Assembly: GCA_021787735.1 (NCBI GenBank)
Contig: JAJYLL010000024.1
Span: 1-48,385, forward strand
Direction of reading: 5' to 3'
DNA: 48,385 bases
From: Acidobacteriota bacterium
Lineage (GTDB): Bacteria > Acidobacteriota > Terriglobia > UBA7540
The translations under genes were made by a program, and so were the position numbers. This document shows, piece by piece, positions 27,750 to 38,332 of the stretch; the stretch's first letter is position 1; every line of letters begins with the position of its first letter. The notes under the pieces are model-generated. The model was not told the origin of the DNA. It saw only the letters and a program-made list of their open reading frames with translations, and made no database searches.

Positions 27750-28284
27750 CCTGAACTTCGACAATATTGGACGTAATACGGAGGACCTTGTACCGCCGCG
27801 AAACAACGTCGCCATCGTGAACGATAAAAACGTCCTGCGCGTCCGCGAGGTAGGCTTCCGGCCCATAGGGGCGCTCGGAATAACCGATGGCCCGCAATGA
27901 AATCTGCATCGGCGGTGGCCCGGAACTGGCTGTCATCGCGCCGCCGGCTCCTCCGGCCGCCTGCATGGCTTTCTGCGCCGGCGTGAGCGGCGGGGCGCCA
28001 AAATCAAAAGGATTGCGGCTGATGTCCGGGAACGGCTTGGGCACATACTCATCAAGTTGCTGCAAACGCATCGAGGAGCCGGGAACAGCAGTGCCTGCGC
28101 TCCTTCTCCCCGCGATCGCGGCAGGCTGCGCCTGATTAGGCGCGGGAGAGGAAACCGTCGTTTCAGGAGCGGCATTCGCTACGGGATTGCCCTGGATCTC
28201 TTTCACCAGCCGGAAAACCAGGAATACGCACAGCACGGCAAGAGCAATGCCTCCCCACTTTTCGAGCTGTTTACGCCTGTTCAT
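27700..28284 (-). CDS. PilP/GspC-like inner-membrane protein
   Basis: The 194-residue protein has a short cytoplasmic start and one membrane helix (about residues 11-27). A Pro/Ala-rich linker follows, then DISRNPFDF near residue 90, which resembles the RNPF-type motif of PilP. The small C-terminal beta domain reads AYLADAQDVFIVHDGDVVSRRYKV, like the homology region of GspC/PilP that contacts the secretin. It overlaps the PilO-like gene by four bases (ATGA). Its expected role is to link the inner-membrane platform to the secretin. Confidence 0.65.
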   Translation of the reverse strand: MNRRKQLEKWGGIALAVLCVFLVFRLVKEIQGNPVANAAPETTVSSPAPNQAQPAAIAGRRSAGTAVPGSSMRLQQLDEYVPKPFPDISRNPFDFGAPPLTPAQKAMQAAGGAGGAMTASSGPPPMQISLRAIGYSERPYGPEAYLADAQDVFIVHDGDVVSRRYKVLRITSNIVEVQDGTTGEKAQLPIPQVQ

Positions 28285-28829
28285 GGTGTGAGATAAAGGA
28301 CACCGCCAACCCGCAGATTGACCGTGTTGCCCTGTCCCGTCGAAAACGAGAAATTCCTGACCAGCACCAGGTCGTCTGCCGTTTCCATGGAATGCGCAAA
28401 CTTCAGCAGGTTCGGGAACGGGCCTTCAACGGTGACGTCAAGGCCCAGTTGTTGAAACGGTTCGCCCTTCTCCGAGTTCAGCTTATAACTGATGTTGTCC
28501 AGTTGCACGCCGGCCTTCTGCGTGAGTTGCCGAATCATGTGCTCCGCGTCGGAAAAGACGCGCTGCCGCGTGGGAACGTGGTCCTTCAAAAATTCATTCA
28601 GCTTGTCATTTGCGGCGGGAAGTTCGGAGCGAAATTTCTCTAACTGCTCGACACGGGCCTTCCGCTGCTGCAACTGCAGCGATGCCTGACGATACGAAGT
28701 CTCCGCCTGGAAGGCGCCCGCGCGCAGGGGCCGCACAACCAGCAAGTAGACGGCCAAGTCAATCGCCACGGCCGCCAGGGCCGCCACTTCCAAAATCCGG
28801 ATTAGCTTTCTACGCCGCTCTCTTTTCAT
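28281..28829 (-). CDS. PilO/GspM-like inner-membrane protein
   Basis: The 182-residue protein has a basic N-terminus (KRERRRKLIR), one membrane helix (about residues 10-32), a coiled coil (about 40-80) and a C-terminal ferredoxin-like domain (LDVTVEGPFPNLLKFAHSMET). This is the architecture of PilO. It would dimerise with the PilN-like protein and form the periplasmic alignment part of the machine. It starts 8 bases after the PilN-like stop and overlaps the PilP-like start by 4 bases. Confidence 0.8.
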   Translation of the reverse strand: MKRERRRKLIRILEVAALAAVAIDLAVYLLVVRPLRAGAFQAETSYRQASLQLQQRKARVEQLEKFRSELPAANDKLNEFLKDHVPTRQRVFSDAEHMIRQLTQKAGVQLDNISYKLNSEKGEPFQQLGLDVTVEGPFPNLLKFAHSMETADDLVLVRNFSFSTGQGNTVNLRVGGVLYLTP

Positions 28830-28837
28830 ACTGGCTG

Positions 28838-29428
28838 TCAGTTGCTCGCTGTCTGCACGGGTACCATGTATTTTGCCGTTAAGACCAGGGCAATTTGCTG
28901 CGGGCCGGCTCCGCCACTGCCGCGAAAACCCTGGCTCTTGATGACCACGTCGGCAAAATCACTTGACCCTTCCAGGTTGTTCAAAAACGTTTCAACGGAC
29001 TCCTCGTCCTTGGCCATCACGGCGAATTGCACTTCCGGGTTCGGAGCCGAGGCTGAGGCCAGTGCCAGGCCGTCGAGCCTCGCGGAAGGGGGCAGCAACT
29101 TGCTGACCTTGAAAGTCAGGTCCGTCAGCGAAAATTGTCTCTGGCTGACCAACTGGTTCACAAATTCGGTCTTGTCGATCATGCTCTTGTATTCAGGACG
29201 GTCGATCTCCTGCCGGAGTTCGGCCTCCTTGACGCGCAGCGCGGCATCCTGCGATCTGGCCTGCGCAAGGGAAGCCCGTATCTGGTGGGAGCGCCGCACG
29301 TCGTGAACCCCTATGGCCGCCAGCCAGACCAGCACAAGAGACGCCACAACAAGCGCGGGAATCACCCATGCAAGCGCGTAGCGTTCGCGGCGGTCGGGAG
29401 CAATGGCAAGGTTCCAATAAACTTTCAT
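28838..29428 (-). CDS. PilN/GspL-like inner-membrane protein
   Basis: The 196-residue protein begins MKVYWNLA, the short PilN N-terminus that normally docks into PilM. One membrane helix (about residues 20-42), a coiled coil (48-75) and a C-terminal ferredoxin-like domain with FAVMAKDEESVETFLNNLE follow. It pairs with the PilO-like protein. Two bases separate it from the PilM-like stop, so expression is coupled. Confidence 0.8.
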   Translation of the reverse strand: MKVYWNLAIAPDRRERYALAWVIPALVVASLVLVWLAAIGVHDVRRSHQIRASLAQARSQDAALRVKEAELRQEIDRPEYKSMIDKTEFVNQLVSQRQFSLTDLTFKVSKLLPPSARLDGLALASASAPNPEVQFAVMAKDEESVETFLNNLEGSSDFADVVIKSQGFRGSGGAGPQQIALVLTAKYMVPVQTASN

Positions 29429-29430
29429 AA

Positions 29431-30424
29431 TCAGGTTGCATTCGCCACCAGTCCGCAGACCGTGGCGCCAAATTCACTGAGAATGTCGCCTTCCTCGTCG
29501 GAGAGTTTCGCTCCGAGTGCGCGCGCATTGGTGACGACGTCCCCGATATCACGTGACAATTTGCGGCCAAGGTCCGCCACCCAGCCCGGCGGCACGCTGG
29601 GGCGCGAGCAGACACGGACCCGGTTGATTTCAAGACCCAGATGGTCGTGCGAGGCAGCCAGCGTGCGCAATGCTTCTTCGCTGACAGCCGCAAGACCTTC
29701 TCCGGAGGTCTTGCCGGTCATGGTCTGGCTTCGCCATAAGCGGACATGCTGGCCTTTTGCAACCACTGCGGTCAGGTGCGTCGGCGAAATGTTCAGCAGC
29801 AGTTCGCCTGCTGGTGCCTCTTCGTCCATCAGCGGAAGCAGTGCAGCGCTCGACGGCAGCACGAGAGTAACTTCGCCGTTCAGACTATCCAAAACCGCCT
29901 CGTATTCGTCCACCAGCGATTTCCGGATGGCCATGACCACCGCTTCCACGCCCGCCGTATCCTTGGCCGCAAGTTCAAAACTGATGCGCGCTTCCTCCAC
30001 CGGATAAGGAAGCAACGGCTTCATCTTCCAGCGGATCAGCGACTCCTGCTCCTTGTGGCGGTCGGGCAGGGTCTCAAAGTCCAGTACACTCACCCGCACA
30101 ACGCCGTCAGGCAGCAGCAGGCCGAAAGGCCCCTTCTCCCCGTCCAGTACTTTGGCCACGGCGGCGACCTTCCGAGCCGCTTCATCAGGATTCAGAATGT
30201 TAGGGCGGGCGAAAAGCGGAGCCAGACAGCCGGGGCTGAGGTCCGCCAGCGCCACGCTCGCCACCTTGCGCGACGTGCGGGCCAATCGAGCGCCCAGAAT
30301 GTATTCCGGCTGGAACTCGATCAGGGTCGCCGGAAGAGAAAGCTTCCGTCTGCCCGCGGCGCGAAACGGGCGGGGAGTTTCGCTCGCAGCCCCTTTTCGC
30401 TTAAAAAACTGCCGGATTGTTGCC

Positions 30425-30435
<11 letters not shown>
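29431..30435 (-). CDS. PilM-like actin-fold cytoplasmic protein
   Basis: This 334-residue soluble protein resembles PilM or the cytoplasmic part of GspL, with an FtsA/actin-like fold. Visible features are the early YILGARLA, the middle LIRWKMKPLLPYPVEEARISF (PilM family pattern, here split by residue count) and late LLLNISPTHLTAVVAKG in a phosphate-2-like position. It should couple the ATPase to the PilN-like protein at the membrane. It overlaps the end of the GspE gene by 11 bases. Phosphate-binding motifs look weak, so nucleotide binding is uncertain. Confidence 0.75.
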
Positions 30436-32052
<1,617 letters not shown>

Positions 32053-32053
<1 letters not shown>

Positions 32054-33258
32054 CAGTGCACCTGCGCTGCCAGTGAAAATAGCGGCAAGTAAAATGCCAC
32101 CAGCACAAAAGCGACCACAATCGCGATGGAAGCGATCATAATGGGATCCACCATCGCCACCAGCGTTGAAAGGTCAATGTTCACATCCTCTTCAAAAAAT
32201 TCAGCGACAGACTCCAGCATACTCGGGAGCGCGCCCGTCGTTTCACCCACCTCGATCATGTCGAGCGCCATGGGAGGAAAGAAGCCGCTCATGCGCAGGC
32301 TTTCGCTCAGGGGGCGCCCGCCCATCACTTCTACTCTAGCCTGCTCCAGGCCACGAGCGAGCAAAGGGCTCGAAACCGATGCCGCCGAACTCTGCAGGGC
32401 GGCGACAATCGGAAGCCCGCCCTGGAGCAGCGTTGAAAGCGTCCGCACAAACTCCGCCACGGAAAATTTCTGGAGCAGCCTTCCTGCAACCGGTAGCTGG
32501 AACTTGATCTTGTCCCACTGGATGCGCGCCGCCTGCGACTTGCCCGCCGCCCGCAGCCCCATAACCAGGAGGACAAAACCCAGCAGCACAAAAACACCCA
32601 TCCGCTTGATCGCCAGCCCCAGGCTGATCACAAACACGGTCAGCGGCGGCATGGGGACTTGCAATTCGTTATATAGCTGCGAAAACCTGGGAATGATGAA
32701 AGTGTCAATCAGAACGATCAGCCCGGCAAGAAAAACCAGAAGAAACGCCGGATAGATCAGCGCCGAAAGAAACTTCTTACGGAACGACCGCGCGGTCTTC
32801 TGATAGGTGACGTATTGCGTCAGGACCTTATCCAGCGTGCCGCTGCGCTCTCCGGCCCGAAGCGTGGAGCAATAAATCTTGGGAAACTTGCCGATGGCGT
32901 CAAAGGCTTCCGAGAGCAGTGCCCCGCCGCGGACACGCTCCTTGACATCCTCGACCGCCGCGCGGAGGGACTCGCTGCGGCTCTGGCGGGCCAGCATTTC
33001 CAGTGACTTCTGCAGGGGCAGCCCCGATTTGGAAAGCGTCACGAACTGCTGATTAAAGATCAGCAGGTCGTCTTCCTTGATCTTGCTGCTGCGGGGAGGG
33101 CCAATTCGCATGGAAAGGATGCTCTTGGGCTTGACCGAAAAGACAAAGTATCCCTGCGAAGCGAGGCGCGCGCGCAGTTCCCCCTCCGAAGACGCCTCAT
33201 GCGTCTGGTTGAGGACCTGACCGGCTTCTGTCCCAAGCCTGCAAACGTACTCACCCAT
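32053..33258 (-). CDS. gspF: GspF/PilC-type inner-membrane platform protein
   Basis: This 401-residue polytopic protein has two GspF cytoplasmic domains (about residues 60-185 and 265-385). Three membrane helices lie near 165-190, 210-235 and 365-395. Typical sequences are FNQQFVTLSKSGLPLQKSLEML in the first repeat and FVRTLSTLLQGGLPIVAAL in the second. It is the membrane anchor on which the ATPase turns to extrude the pseudopilus. Its stop overlaps the GspE start (TGATG), and it begins 6 bases after the pseudopilin stop. Confidence 0.93.
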
Positions 33259-33264
33259 GCATAT

Positions 33265-33720
33265 TTACCAACTGCTGTAAAGAGTTCCCTCCAGTGACTC
33301 TGCATTGGAACCGCTGTGAACGTCCACCACTCCCGGAACGGTCTCTTCCGGACTCAAAGGAACTTCTTCAATATCAACCTGCCAAGTCTGGTTGGAGCCG
33401 GTGAAAGGATCCACCGGCAACCCTCCGCGCAAATAGCCCGCCTGCACCAGGTCATCCAGCGACGACGGTGGCTGCTTCTTGTCCAACGTGTATTGGTCAA
33501 TCAGCTTTCGCATGGTGAACAGATCGTCTTTCAGCACCGTTTCGCGGGCCCGGATGATGGCCACACGATAGCTGGGAGCCGCCATCGCCGCAAGAATCAG
33601 GATCAGTGTAAGCACCACCATTAATTCCAGCAGCGTAAAGCCGCTCTTCACCACGGACCTGTCGCCAGTGCCATCAACACCCGGATTGTTCAATCTACCA
33701 ATCCGCATAAGGGACCCCAT
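33265..33720 (-). CDS. Pseudopilin, GspG-like (second)
   Basis: The 151-residue prepilin has a cleavage motif KSG-FTLLELMVVLTLI with Glu5 present, then a helix and a small globular domain. The sequence PSSLDDLVQAGYLRGGLPVDPFTG closely follows the GspG major-pseudopilin pattern. The leader before the Gly is unusually long (about 27 residues), so the true start may be the later ATG at 33708 or a GTG within the frame. It overlaps the first pseudopilin by 26 bases or less. Confidence 0.88.
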   Translation of the reverse strand: MGSLMRIGRLNNPGVDGTGDRSVVKSGFTLLELMVVLTLILILAAMAAPSYRVAIIRARETVLKDDLFTMRKLIDQYTLDKKQPPSSLDDLVQAGYLRGGLPVDPFTGSNQTWQVDIEEVPLSPEETVPGVVDVHSGSNAESLEGTLYSSW

Positions 33721-34180
33721 TCAAACCTACTCCCGTACTCTTCGAGTAAACGTCAAAAACGTCCTGGCCACCCCAGCTTTGCGAGTCGGGATCATCCTGC
33801 ATCGACCGCATTCCCCAATCGGTGTTGCCCATCATTGGATCAACGGGAATCTTCCGAAGGAATTTGTACCGGTCCTTGCTGCCCTTTAAGGGAACGCCCT
33901 TGACCAGCGTCTCCAGCGTGGGCGGGTAACCATAAGTATCCATCTCCGTGGGAATCATACCCCGGTCCGCAAAGTCCTTATAGCGGTCGATGGCGTTCCG
34001 CATGGTGCGGAGGTCCTCTCTCAATTCCTGTTCCTTCTCCCGCCGAACCACGACGGCGGCGACGGGAAGAGCAACCGTGGTGAGCAACATCATGATCGTC
34101 ATGGCTGCGATCATTTCCACCAGCGTAAAGCCCGCACCGGCGCTTCGCGTCTTTGCCCGATTTTTAAAAAGCCCACTCAT
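33695..34180 (-). CDS. Pseudopilin, GspG-like (first)
   Basis: This 161-residue prepilin has the cleavage site AGAG-FTLVEMIAAMTIMMLL with Glu5. The following helix contains REKEQELREDLRTMRNAIDRYK, and a GspG-type loop reads YPPTLETLVKGVPL and IPVDPMMG. Two GspG-like pseudopilins in one operon suggest that one is major and the other minor. Its start shares one base with the secretin stop (TAATG), showing translational coupling. Confidence 0.88.
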   Translation of the reverse strand: MSGLFKNRAKTRSAGAGFTLVEMIAAMTIMMLLTTVALPVAAVVVRREKEQELREDLRTMRNAIDRYKDFADRGMIPTEMDTYGYPPTLETLVKGVPLKGSKDRYKFLRKIPVDPMMGNTDWGMRSMQDDPDSQSWGGQDVFDVYSKSTGVGLNGVPYADW

Positions 34181-35988
34181 TAACGTTGCGGCAGCCTTCC
34201 CGGAGAAGGAGGCGCAGGTTCGGGAGCCGCAGGAGGGACAGGTTCAGCAAGTGCCGAAGGGGTGGGGGCTGAGGTTTTTCCAACGGGTTCCGCCAGCGTC
34301 TGCGTCGCTGCTGTTTCCACGGACGATCCGGGCAAGCGGATGACACGCGGAGTCAGCATAATCAGCACATCCGTTTGTACTTTTTCGTGTTTAGTATCGC
34401 TGAATAAATATTTCAGACCGGGAATACTTGCAAGCCCGGGTATGCCCGAAACTGTGGAGGTGTCCGTAGTCTGGAGTAAACCGCCCAGCACACTGGTTTC
34501 TCCTTCTTCCAACCGAATGTCGTGCTCAATTTGCCGCTGGCCGAACGTCGGCTCATTCACCCCGGCGATGCTGACCGACGGCTGCACCGATGAAATCTCA
34601 ATCTTTGCGTGGATCGCGATTTCTCCATCGGGCAGCAGATGCGGCGTCAGGTCCACGTTGACTCCAACGTCTTGAAACTGAAATTGCGTATTTGTGACCA
34701 GTCCATACCCCGAGCCTGTTTGGCTCGTCATGCCGGTCGCAGCCGTCGGCAAGCCAAAACTGCCGGTGGCGTAGGGTACGCGACTTCCGATTCGCAGCGT
34801 GGCGGTATCCCCATCGGTTACACGAACTTCCGGGTTCTGCATGATGTGCGTGGTGGAGTCGTTCAGGATGGCATTCGCAATCGCGCTGGGTAGAACCAGA
34901 CCATAAGAATTGACCCCAAAGTGCCCGCCCAAAGTGGACTGGCTTAGGGGATTATAAATGGCGCCTCCCTGAAGTCCGTAAGCAACAGACCCTGATGAAG
35001 AAACGGTCGCCGGCGTCAGTCCCAATTCCCGCACACGGTCTGCATCCGCTTCCAAAACAGTTACGTCGATCATGATCTCGGCCTTGCCGCGGTCAAGGTC
35101 GTGGATCAAGGCGACAGCCTGCTTCACCTTTTCGGGTGTGTCCCGAATGATAATGGCGTTCGCGCTTGGATTGTCAATGATTTTCTGGATAGCCAGAATC
35201 TGCTTAAGGGCAGTCGTGATAGCCGTACGGTCAGCGGGTTTGAGAGAATTGTCCAGATAGACCGTTCTTGTCACCTCCGTCTGATAATCCCGCCGGTTGG
35301 AAGGATTGTCAGGAACAACCAGGATGGTGTTTGAAGTAACCACTTTCCAGAAAGTATGGGTCTGCAACGATAGGATGTGCAGCGCATTCTCAATCGTCAC
35401 ATTATTCAAGTCCAATGAAACCGGCTGGGCCTGGAAATCAGACGTGAAGGCCACATTCAATCCCGCAAGTTTGCAGAGCGTCTCATAAACCCGCTTGCTG
35501 TCCGCGCTGATACGGAAATGAGTTAGCGGTTCCTTCGGAAAAGGTTTCAGTTCGGGTGTCGCGGACACGGGCTGGCGTTCGCTGGCTTTGATGGCCGCTT
35601 TCAGACCTTTCTCGCGCTGCTCCTTCACAGCCACTTCCTGGGACAGTAAACGGTCCCGTTCCTGTATCGCAGCCTGATTGCTGGGGTCTATGCTGACGGC
35701 CTTCTCAAACTCTCCGAGGGCTTCCGAAACCCGCTGCTGCTTCAGGAGTCTCTTTCCCTGATCCAGGTGGAACTGGGAAGCTTCCATTCGCGCGTGCGAC
35801 TTCATGAGCTGATATTCGGCGTTCGCCGGTTCTGACTGTGCGGCCTTCTCGTAGTTGATCAGCGCCGTGTCCCAGTCTTTCCGCAACTCCGCCTTGCGGC
35901 CGTTCCGGAAATAAACGTTGCCGGGAGCACAGGCTGTGCAGGCAAGCAATGCCGCAAGTGCAATCCCTCCTGCAACGCGCCGTATCAT
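34180..35988 (-). CDS. TPR-containing secretin lipoprotein (GspD/PilQ family)
   Basis: The 602-residue outer-membrane channel protein starts at ATG 35988 and has a lipobox LLAC (Cys17). TPR-like repeats (about residues 30-130) come first, including WDTALINYEKAAQ and VSEALGEFEKAVSIDP. An STN/N0-N1-like region follows (SLDLNNVTIENALHILSL), and then the secretin core with VPYATG and EEGETSVLGGLL, ending in DVLIMLTPRVIRLP. Secretins form the gated outer-membrane ring. TPRs fused at the N-terminus are unlike E. coli GspD and may remove the need for a separate pilotin. An upstream in-frame start at 36069 lacks a signal. It heads the operon. Confidence 0.92.
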   Translation of the reverse strand: MIRRVAGGIALAALLACTACAPGNVYFRNGRKAELRKDWDTALINYEKAAQSEPANAEYQLMKSHARMEASQFHLDQGKRLLKQQRVSEALGEFEKAVSIDPSNQAAIQERDRLLSQEVAVKEQREKGLKAAIKASERQPVSATPELKPFPKEPLTHFRISADSKRVYETLCKLAGLNVAFTSDFQAQPVSLDLNNVTIENALHILSLQTHTFWKVVTSNTILVVPDNPSNRRDYQTEVTRTVYLDNSLKPADRTAITTALKQILAIQKIIDNPSANAIIIRDTPEKVKQAVALIHDLDRGKAEIMIDVTVLEADADRVRELGLTPATVSSSGSVAYGLQGGAIYNPLSQSTLGGHFGVNSYGLVLPSAIANAILNDSTTHIMQNPEVRVTDGDTATLRIGSRVPYATGSFGLPTAATGMTSQTGSGYGLVTNTQFQFQDVGVNVDLTPHLLPDGEIAIHAKIEISSVQPSVSIAGVNEPTFGQRQIEHDIRLEEGETSVLGGLLQTTDTSTVSGIPGLASIPGLKYLFSDTKHEKVQTDVLIMLTPRVIRLPGSSVETAATQTLAEPVGKTSAPTPSALAEPVPPAAPEPAPPSPGRLPQR

Positions 35989-36130
35989 AATCGCCACTTC
36001 CCTACAAAACACATAGACTTTTATAGACTCCATTATCGGCGAAGACGTTGCCCGAAAGCAAGGGAACATATGGGTTGCGGTACCCTCAAAGTAGCCTATC
36101 GCGGGAATTAACTAAGTAGGAAACTGATTG

Positions 36131-36139
36131 TGGTAGAAT
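36131..36139 (+). promoter_or_regulatory. Extended -10 promoter of the DUF1059 gene
   Basis: TGG-TAGAAT forms an extended -10 element. No clear -35 is visible at the usual distance, as is normal for such promoters. It lies 38 bases before ATG 36178 and is divergent from the secretin operon. Confidence 0.5.
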
Positions 36140-36177
36140 GCACCTTGGAGTTCACAGATACGACAAGGAGGAAGAAT

Positions 36178-36360
36178 ATGAGCAAGTTATTGCGCTGTAG
36201 CGACTTGGGAACCGGTTGCCCCAAAGAAATCCGTGCCGAAACCGAGAAAGAATTAATGAAAATGGCCGCGGAGCACGCGGGAAAGGACCATGGAATCAGC
36301 GTCGCCAGCATTCCTCCCGCAATGCTTCAGATGGTCAAGGCCGCCATCAAGGACGAATAG
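36178..36360 (+). CDS. DUF1059 small protein
   Basis: The 60-residue protein (MSKLLRCSDLG...) has the DUF1059 pattern: a Cys early, the second Cys in TGCP and a helix with ETEKELMKMAAEHAGKDHG. These small soluble proteins are common in soil bacteria; their function is not known. ATG 36178 is preceded by AAGGAGGAA, so it is the start rather than the in-frame ATG at 36130. It is divergent from the secretion operon and followed by a strong hairpin. Confidence 0.85.
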   Translation: MSKLLRCSDLGTGCPKEIRAETEKELMKMAAEHAGKDHGISVASIPPAMLQMVKAAIKDE

Positions 36361-36502
36361 CAACACGCCCTGACCCCATTTGTGCGGCCTTGCGGGAATG
36401 GCCAGTCGCCTAATCTCCGGCCTTAAGGCGCCCGGGCAGCCGTCGCGGCCAGGGAAAGTGCCCCGTTTCCCAGCGCACAATGGAAATGCCGCCGAAATGG
36501 AA

Positions 36503-36530
36503 AGCCCCTGCCGGTTTCCCGGCAGGGGCT
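36503..36530. terminator. Perfect 12-bp hairpin, bidirectional terminator
   Basis: AGCCCCTGCCGG and CCGGCAGGGGCT form a perfect GC-rich stem with a TTTC loop, between the convergent DUF1059 gene and the Lys-rich peptide gene. T-runs are short on both sides (GGGTTTCATT forward, TTTCC reverse), but the stem is very strong. Confidence 0.75.
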
Positions 36531-36582
36531 GGGTTTCATTCGCCCGGCTGCGGAGTTTTATTTCCGCAACAGCGCCAAACCA

Positions 36583-36804
36583 TTACTGGCCCGCAGCTTC
36601 CGTGGTCTTCTGCTTCTTCTGCTTCTTCTGCTTCTTGGACTTCTTTGTCGCCTTTTTCTCTTTCTTTTCAGTGTGCTTCTTCGCGTGTTTCTTGGCAGGA
36701 GCTGATTGAGCGGCGCCTTCGGCCTGGGTTCCGTGAGCAAAGACCGGCATCGATAGGGTTACCGCAACCATCATAGTTGCCAACAGTGTCAAAAGCTTTT
36801 TCAT
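36583..36804 (-). CDS. Lys-rich exported small protein (acid-shock-protein-like composition)
   Basis: The 73-residue protein starts at ATG 36804 behind AAGGAGGAA. A clear signal peptide (KKLLTLLATMMVAVTLSMPVFA) is followed by a mature part of about 50 residues with dense Lys runs (KKHAKKH, KKEKKATKKSKKQKKQKK). The composition recalls periplasmic acid-shock proteins of enterobacteria (Asr), which buffer acid with basic residues; this is an analogy rather than proven homology. A role in binding polyanions at the cell surface is also possible. Confidence 0.7.
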   Translation of the reverse strand: MKKLLTLLATMMVAVTLSMPVFAHGTQAEGAAQSAPAKKHAKKHTEKKEKKATKKSKKQKKQKKQKTTEAAGQ

Positions 36805-37107
36805 ACTTGAAGGTTCCTCCTTACAGAGTAGGGTCGTACAGTGGCATGAGAAAGCACGAGTGATGCCAAACGGGGCTTCGACTGATGCCCTCCGTAGCAC
36901 GAGGATTCAAAAGGAGCTCTCCACGCTCGACAAACTGTCCCCCTCGGGCTGCCTCCGCGCCGCGTGTAACGGTATACGCGTTGGTGCACCGCTTGCACCA
37001 ACCCGTGCAATCGCCCCGCCTTAAAGCGTTAAAGCGCGCTGCGCCGGGCAACCTGCGCGCGCCGTACTATTACGGCTTTCACCCTTTCCTCAGCCCGTCA
37101 TGATTTT
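36805..37107. other. Divergent gap with a 9-bp inverted repeat
   Basis: No gene is supported here. It holds the promoter of the Lys-rich peptide gene on the minus strand. A perfect repeat GTTGGTGCA/TGCACCAAC with a five-base centre lies at 36980-37002. A 72-codon frame (36885-37103) overlaps the radical SAM gene's first ATG but has no ribosome site or family features. Confidence 0.55.
36980..37002. repeat. Perfect 9+9 inverted repeat (GTTGGTGCA/TGCACCAAC)
   Basis: The repeat has a CCGCT centre and lies about 125 bases upstream of the radical SAM gene's -10 box and about 180 bases upstream of the Lys-rich peptide gene. It could be an operator for either divergent gene; no binding protein can be named. 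Confidence 0.45.
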
Positions 37108-37116
37108 TGTTACAAT
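37108..37116 (+). promoter_or_regulatory. Extended -10 box directly before the radical SAM start
   Basis: TGT-TACAAT is an extended -10 element ending ten bases before ATG 37127. Transcription would begin about three or four bases before that ATG, predicting a nearly leaderless mRNA. This argues against the earlier in-frame ATG at 37100. Confidence 0.6.
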
Positions 37117-37126
37117 CATCACAGCC

Positions 37127-38278
37127 ATGCCTGTCCCATGGGAAAAACGAAGCCGCCCGATCTCCCGTGCCTTCCGGCCTGAAAAGCGCCTGAAGCTGGT
37201 GATCTTCTTTGTCACCTCCGTCTGCAATGCCAAGTGCCGCACCTGCTTCTATTGGGAGGAACTCAACCAGCGTGGCGACCTGACGTGGGAAGAAATCCAG
37301 AAGCTTTCTGCAACCATGCCGTCCTTCACGGACTTCTGGCTTTCAGGCGGCGAGCCCATGCTCCGGCGCGAACTCGCCGACATCCTGCACCTGTTCTATG
37401 CAAACAACGGAATCCGCTGGGTGAACCTGCCCACCAACGGATTGCTGCCGGAACGAACGGCCCATCAGGTGGCAAAGATCTGCACCGACAATCCAAAACT
37501 GCAGCTCGACCTCAACGTGGCCATGGACGGACTATACGAAGTGCAGGATTCCATCCGCTCTGTCCCGGGGAATTTTGAGAAAACGCTGAAAACCCTTGAA
37601 GCTCTCCAGCCCTGCCGTGAAAGGTTCCCGAACCTGAGGGTGAACGTCAACACCGTGATCTGCGCCGAAAACTTTGACAGCATTCGGGAAATTTCTGCAT
37701 TTGTCCGGCAGAACTGCCGGGTGGACGGCCACTACTTCAACATCATCCGGGGCACCGCCAAAGACCCATCGCTCAAGCGGATCCCGACCGAACGTCTTCC
37801 GGCGCTCTACGATGAAATCCGAAAAATCTACGCCCACTATGCGCGCATTGCCACGCGGCACTCCGGAGGAGTGGCCCACCGGATCGGCCGGGCCTACTAC
37901 GAGGGTGTGCTGGCCTTCCACAACAAGGTGCAGCTTGCAAACATGGAATCGCCACATCCCTGGCCCATGCCCTGCACCGCAGGCGAAACTTCCATCGTCA
38001 TCGACTACAACGGCGGCGTGCGTGCCTGCGAACTGCGCGGCGGTCTGGGCAGCCTGCGGGATTTTGACTGCGACTTTCAGAAATTCTGGCAATCCGAAGC
38101 ACGGCGGAACGAGCCCGCATCCATCGTCCAAGACCAGTGCTGGTGCACGCACGTCTGCTTTATCCACGACAGCATGCGCCACTCACCCAAAGCGCTGCTT
38201 TACGACGTTCCTCTCAGCTATCTGCAATCAAAACTCTCCCGGATTTCAAACGGCCACAAGCCGGGCCACGACCGATGA
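37127..38278 (+). CDS. Radical SAM/SPASM enzyme
   Basis: The 383-residue protein has a radical SAM core with CNAKCRTC (Cys33, Cys37, Cys40), which binds the SAM-cleaving 4Fe-4S cluster, and SGGEP in the next strand. The C-terminal region has the SPASM pattern C-TAGETS-IVIDYNGGVRAC, then CDFQKFW and CWCTHVC, which probably holds auxiliary clusters. SPASM enzymes modify peptides, proteins or small molecules, or act as anaerobic maturases; the substrate is not apparent. No precursor peptide is convincing. ATG 37127 is chosen from the -10 position; an earlier ATG is at 37100. An MFS exporter follows after 54 bases. Confidence 0.88.
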   Translation: MPVPWEKRSRPISRAFRPEKRLKLVIFFVTSVCNAKCRTCFYWEELNQRGDLTWEEIQKLSATMPSFTDFWLSGGEPMLRRELADILHLFYANNGIRWVNLPTNGLLPERTAHQVAKICTDNPKLQLDLNVAMDGLYEVQDSIRSVPGNFEKTLKTLEALQPCRERFPNLRVNVNTVICAENFDSIREISAFVRQNCRVDGHYFNIIRGTAKDPSLKRIPTERLPALYDEIRKIYAHYARIATRHSGGVAHRIGRAYYEGVLAFHNKVQLANMESPHPWPMPCTAGETSIVIDYNGGVRACELRGGLGSLRDFDCDFQKFWQSEARRNEPASIVQDQCWCTHVCFIHDSMRHSPKALLYDVPLSYLQSKLSRISNGHKPGHDR

Positions 38279-38313
38279 ATCCCCAAGCCACTGCTGGCGG
38301 ACCCTCCTGACCA

Positions 38314-38322
38314 TGCTACAAT
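38314..38322 (+). promoter_or_regulatory. Extended -10 box directly before the MFS gene
   Basis: TGC-TACAAT ends ten bases before ATG 38333, the same layout as in front of the radical SAM gene. No Shine-Dalgarno sequence lies between them, so a nearly leaderless transcript is predicted. Confidence 0.6.
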
Positions 38323-38332
38323 CCGGCCATCG

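Noticed and set aside
36885-37103. A 72-codon frame ending at ATGA over the first ATG of the radical SAM gene, considered as a precursor peptide
   Set aside because: It lacks a ribosome site and is Arg/Pro-rich without leader-core structure. The -10 box at 37111-37116 shows that transcription probably begins after it.
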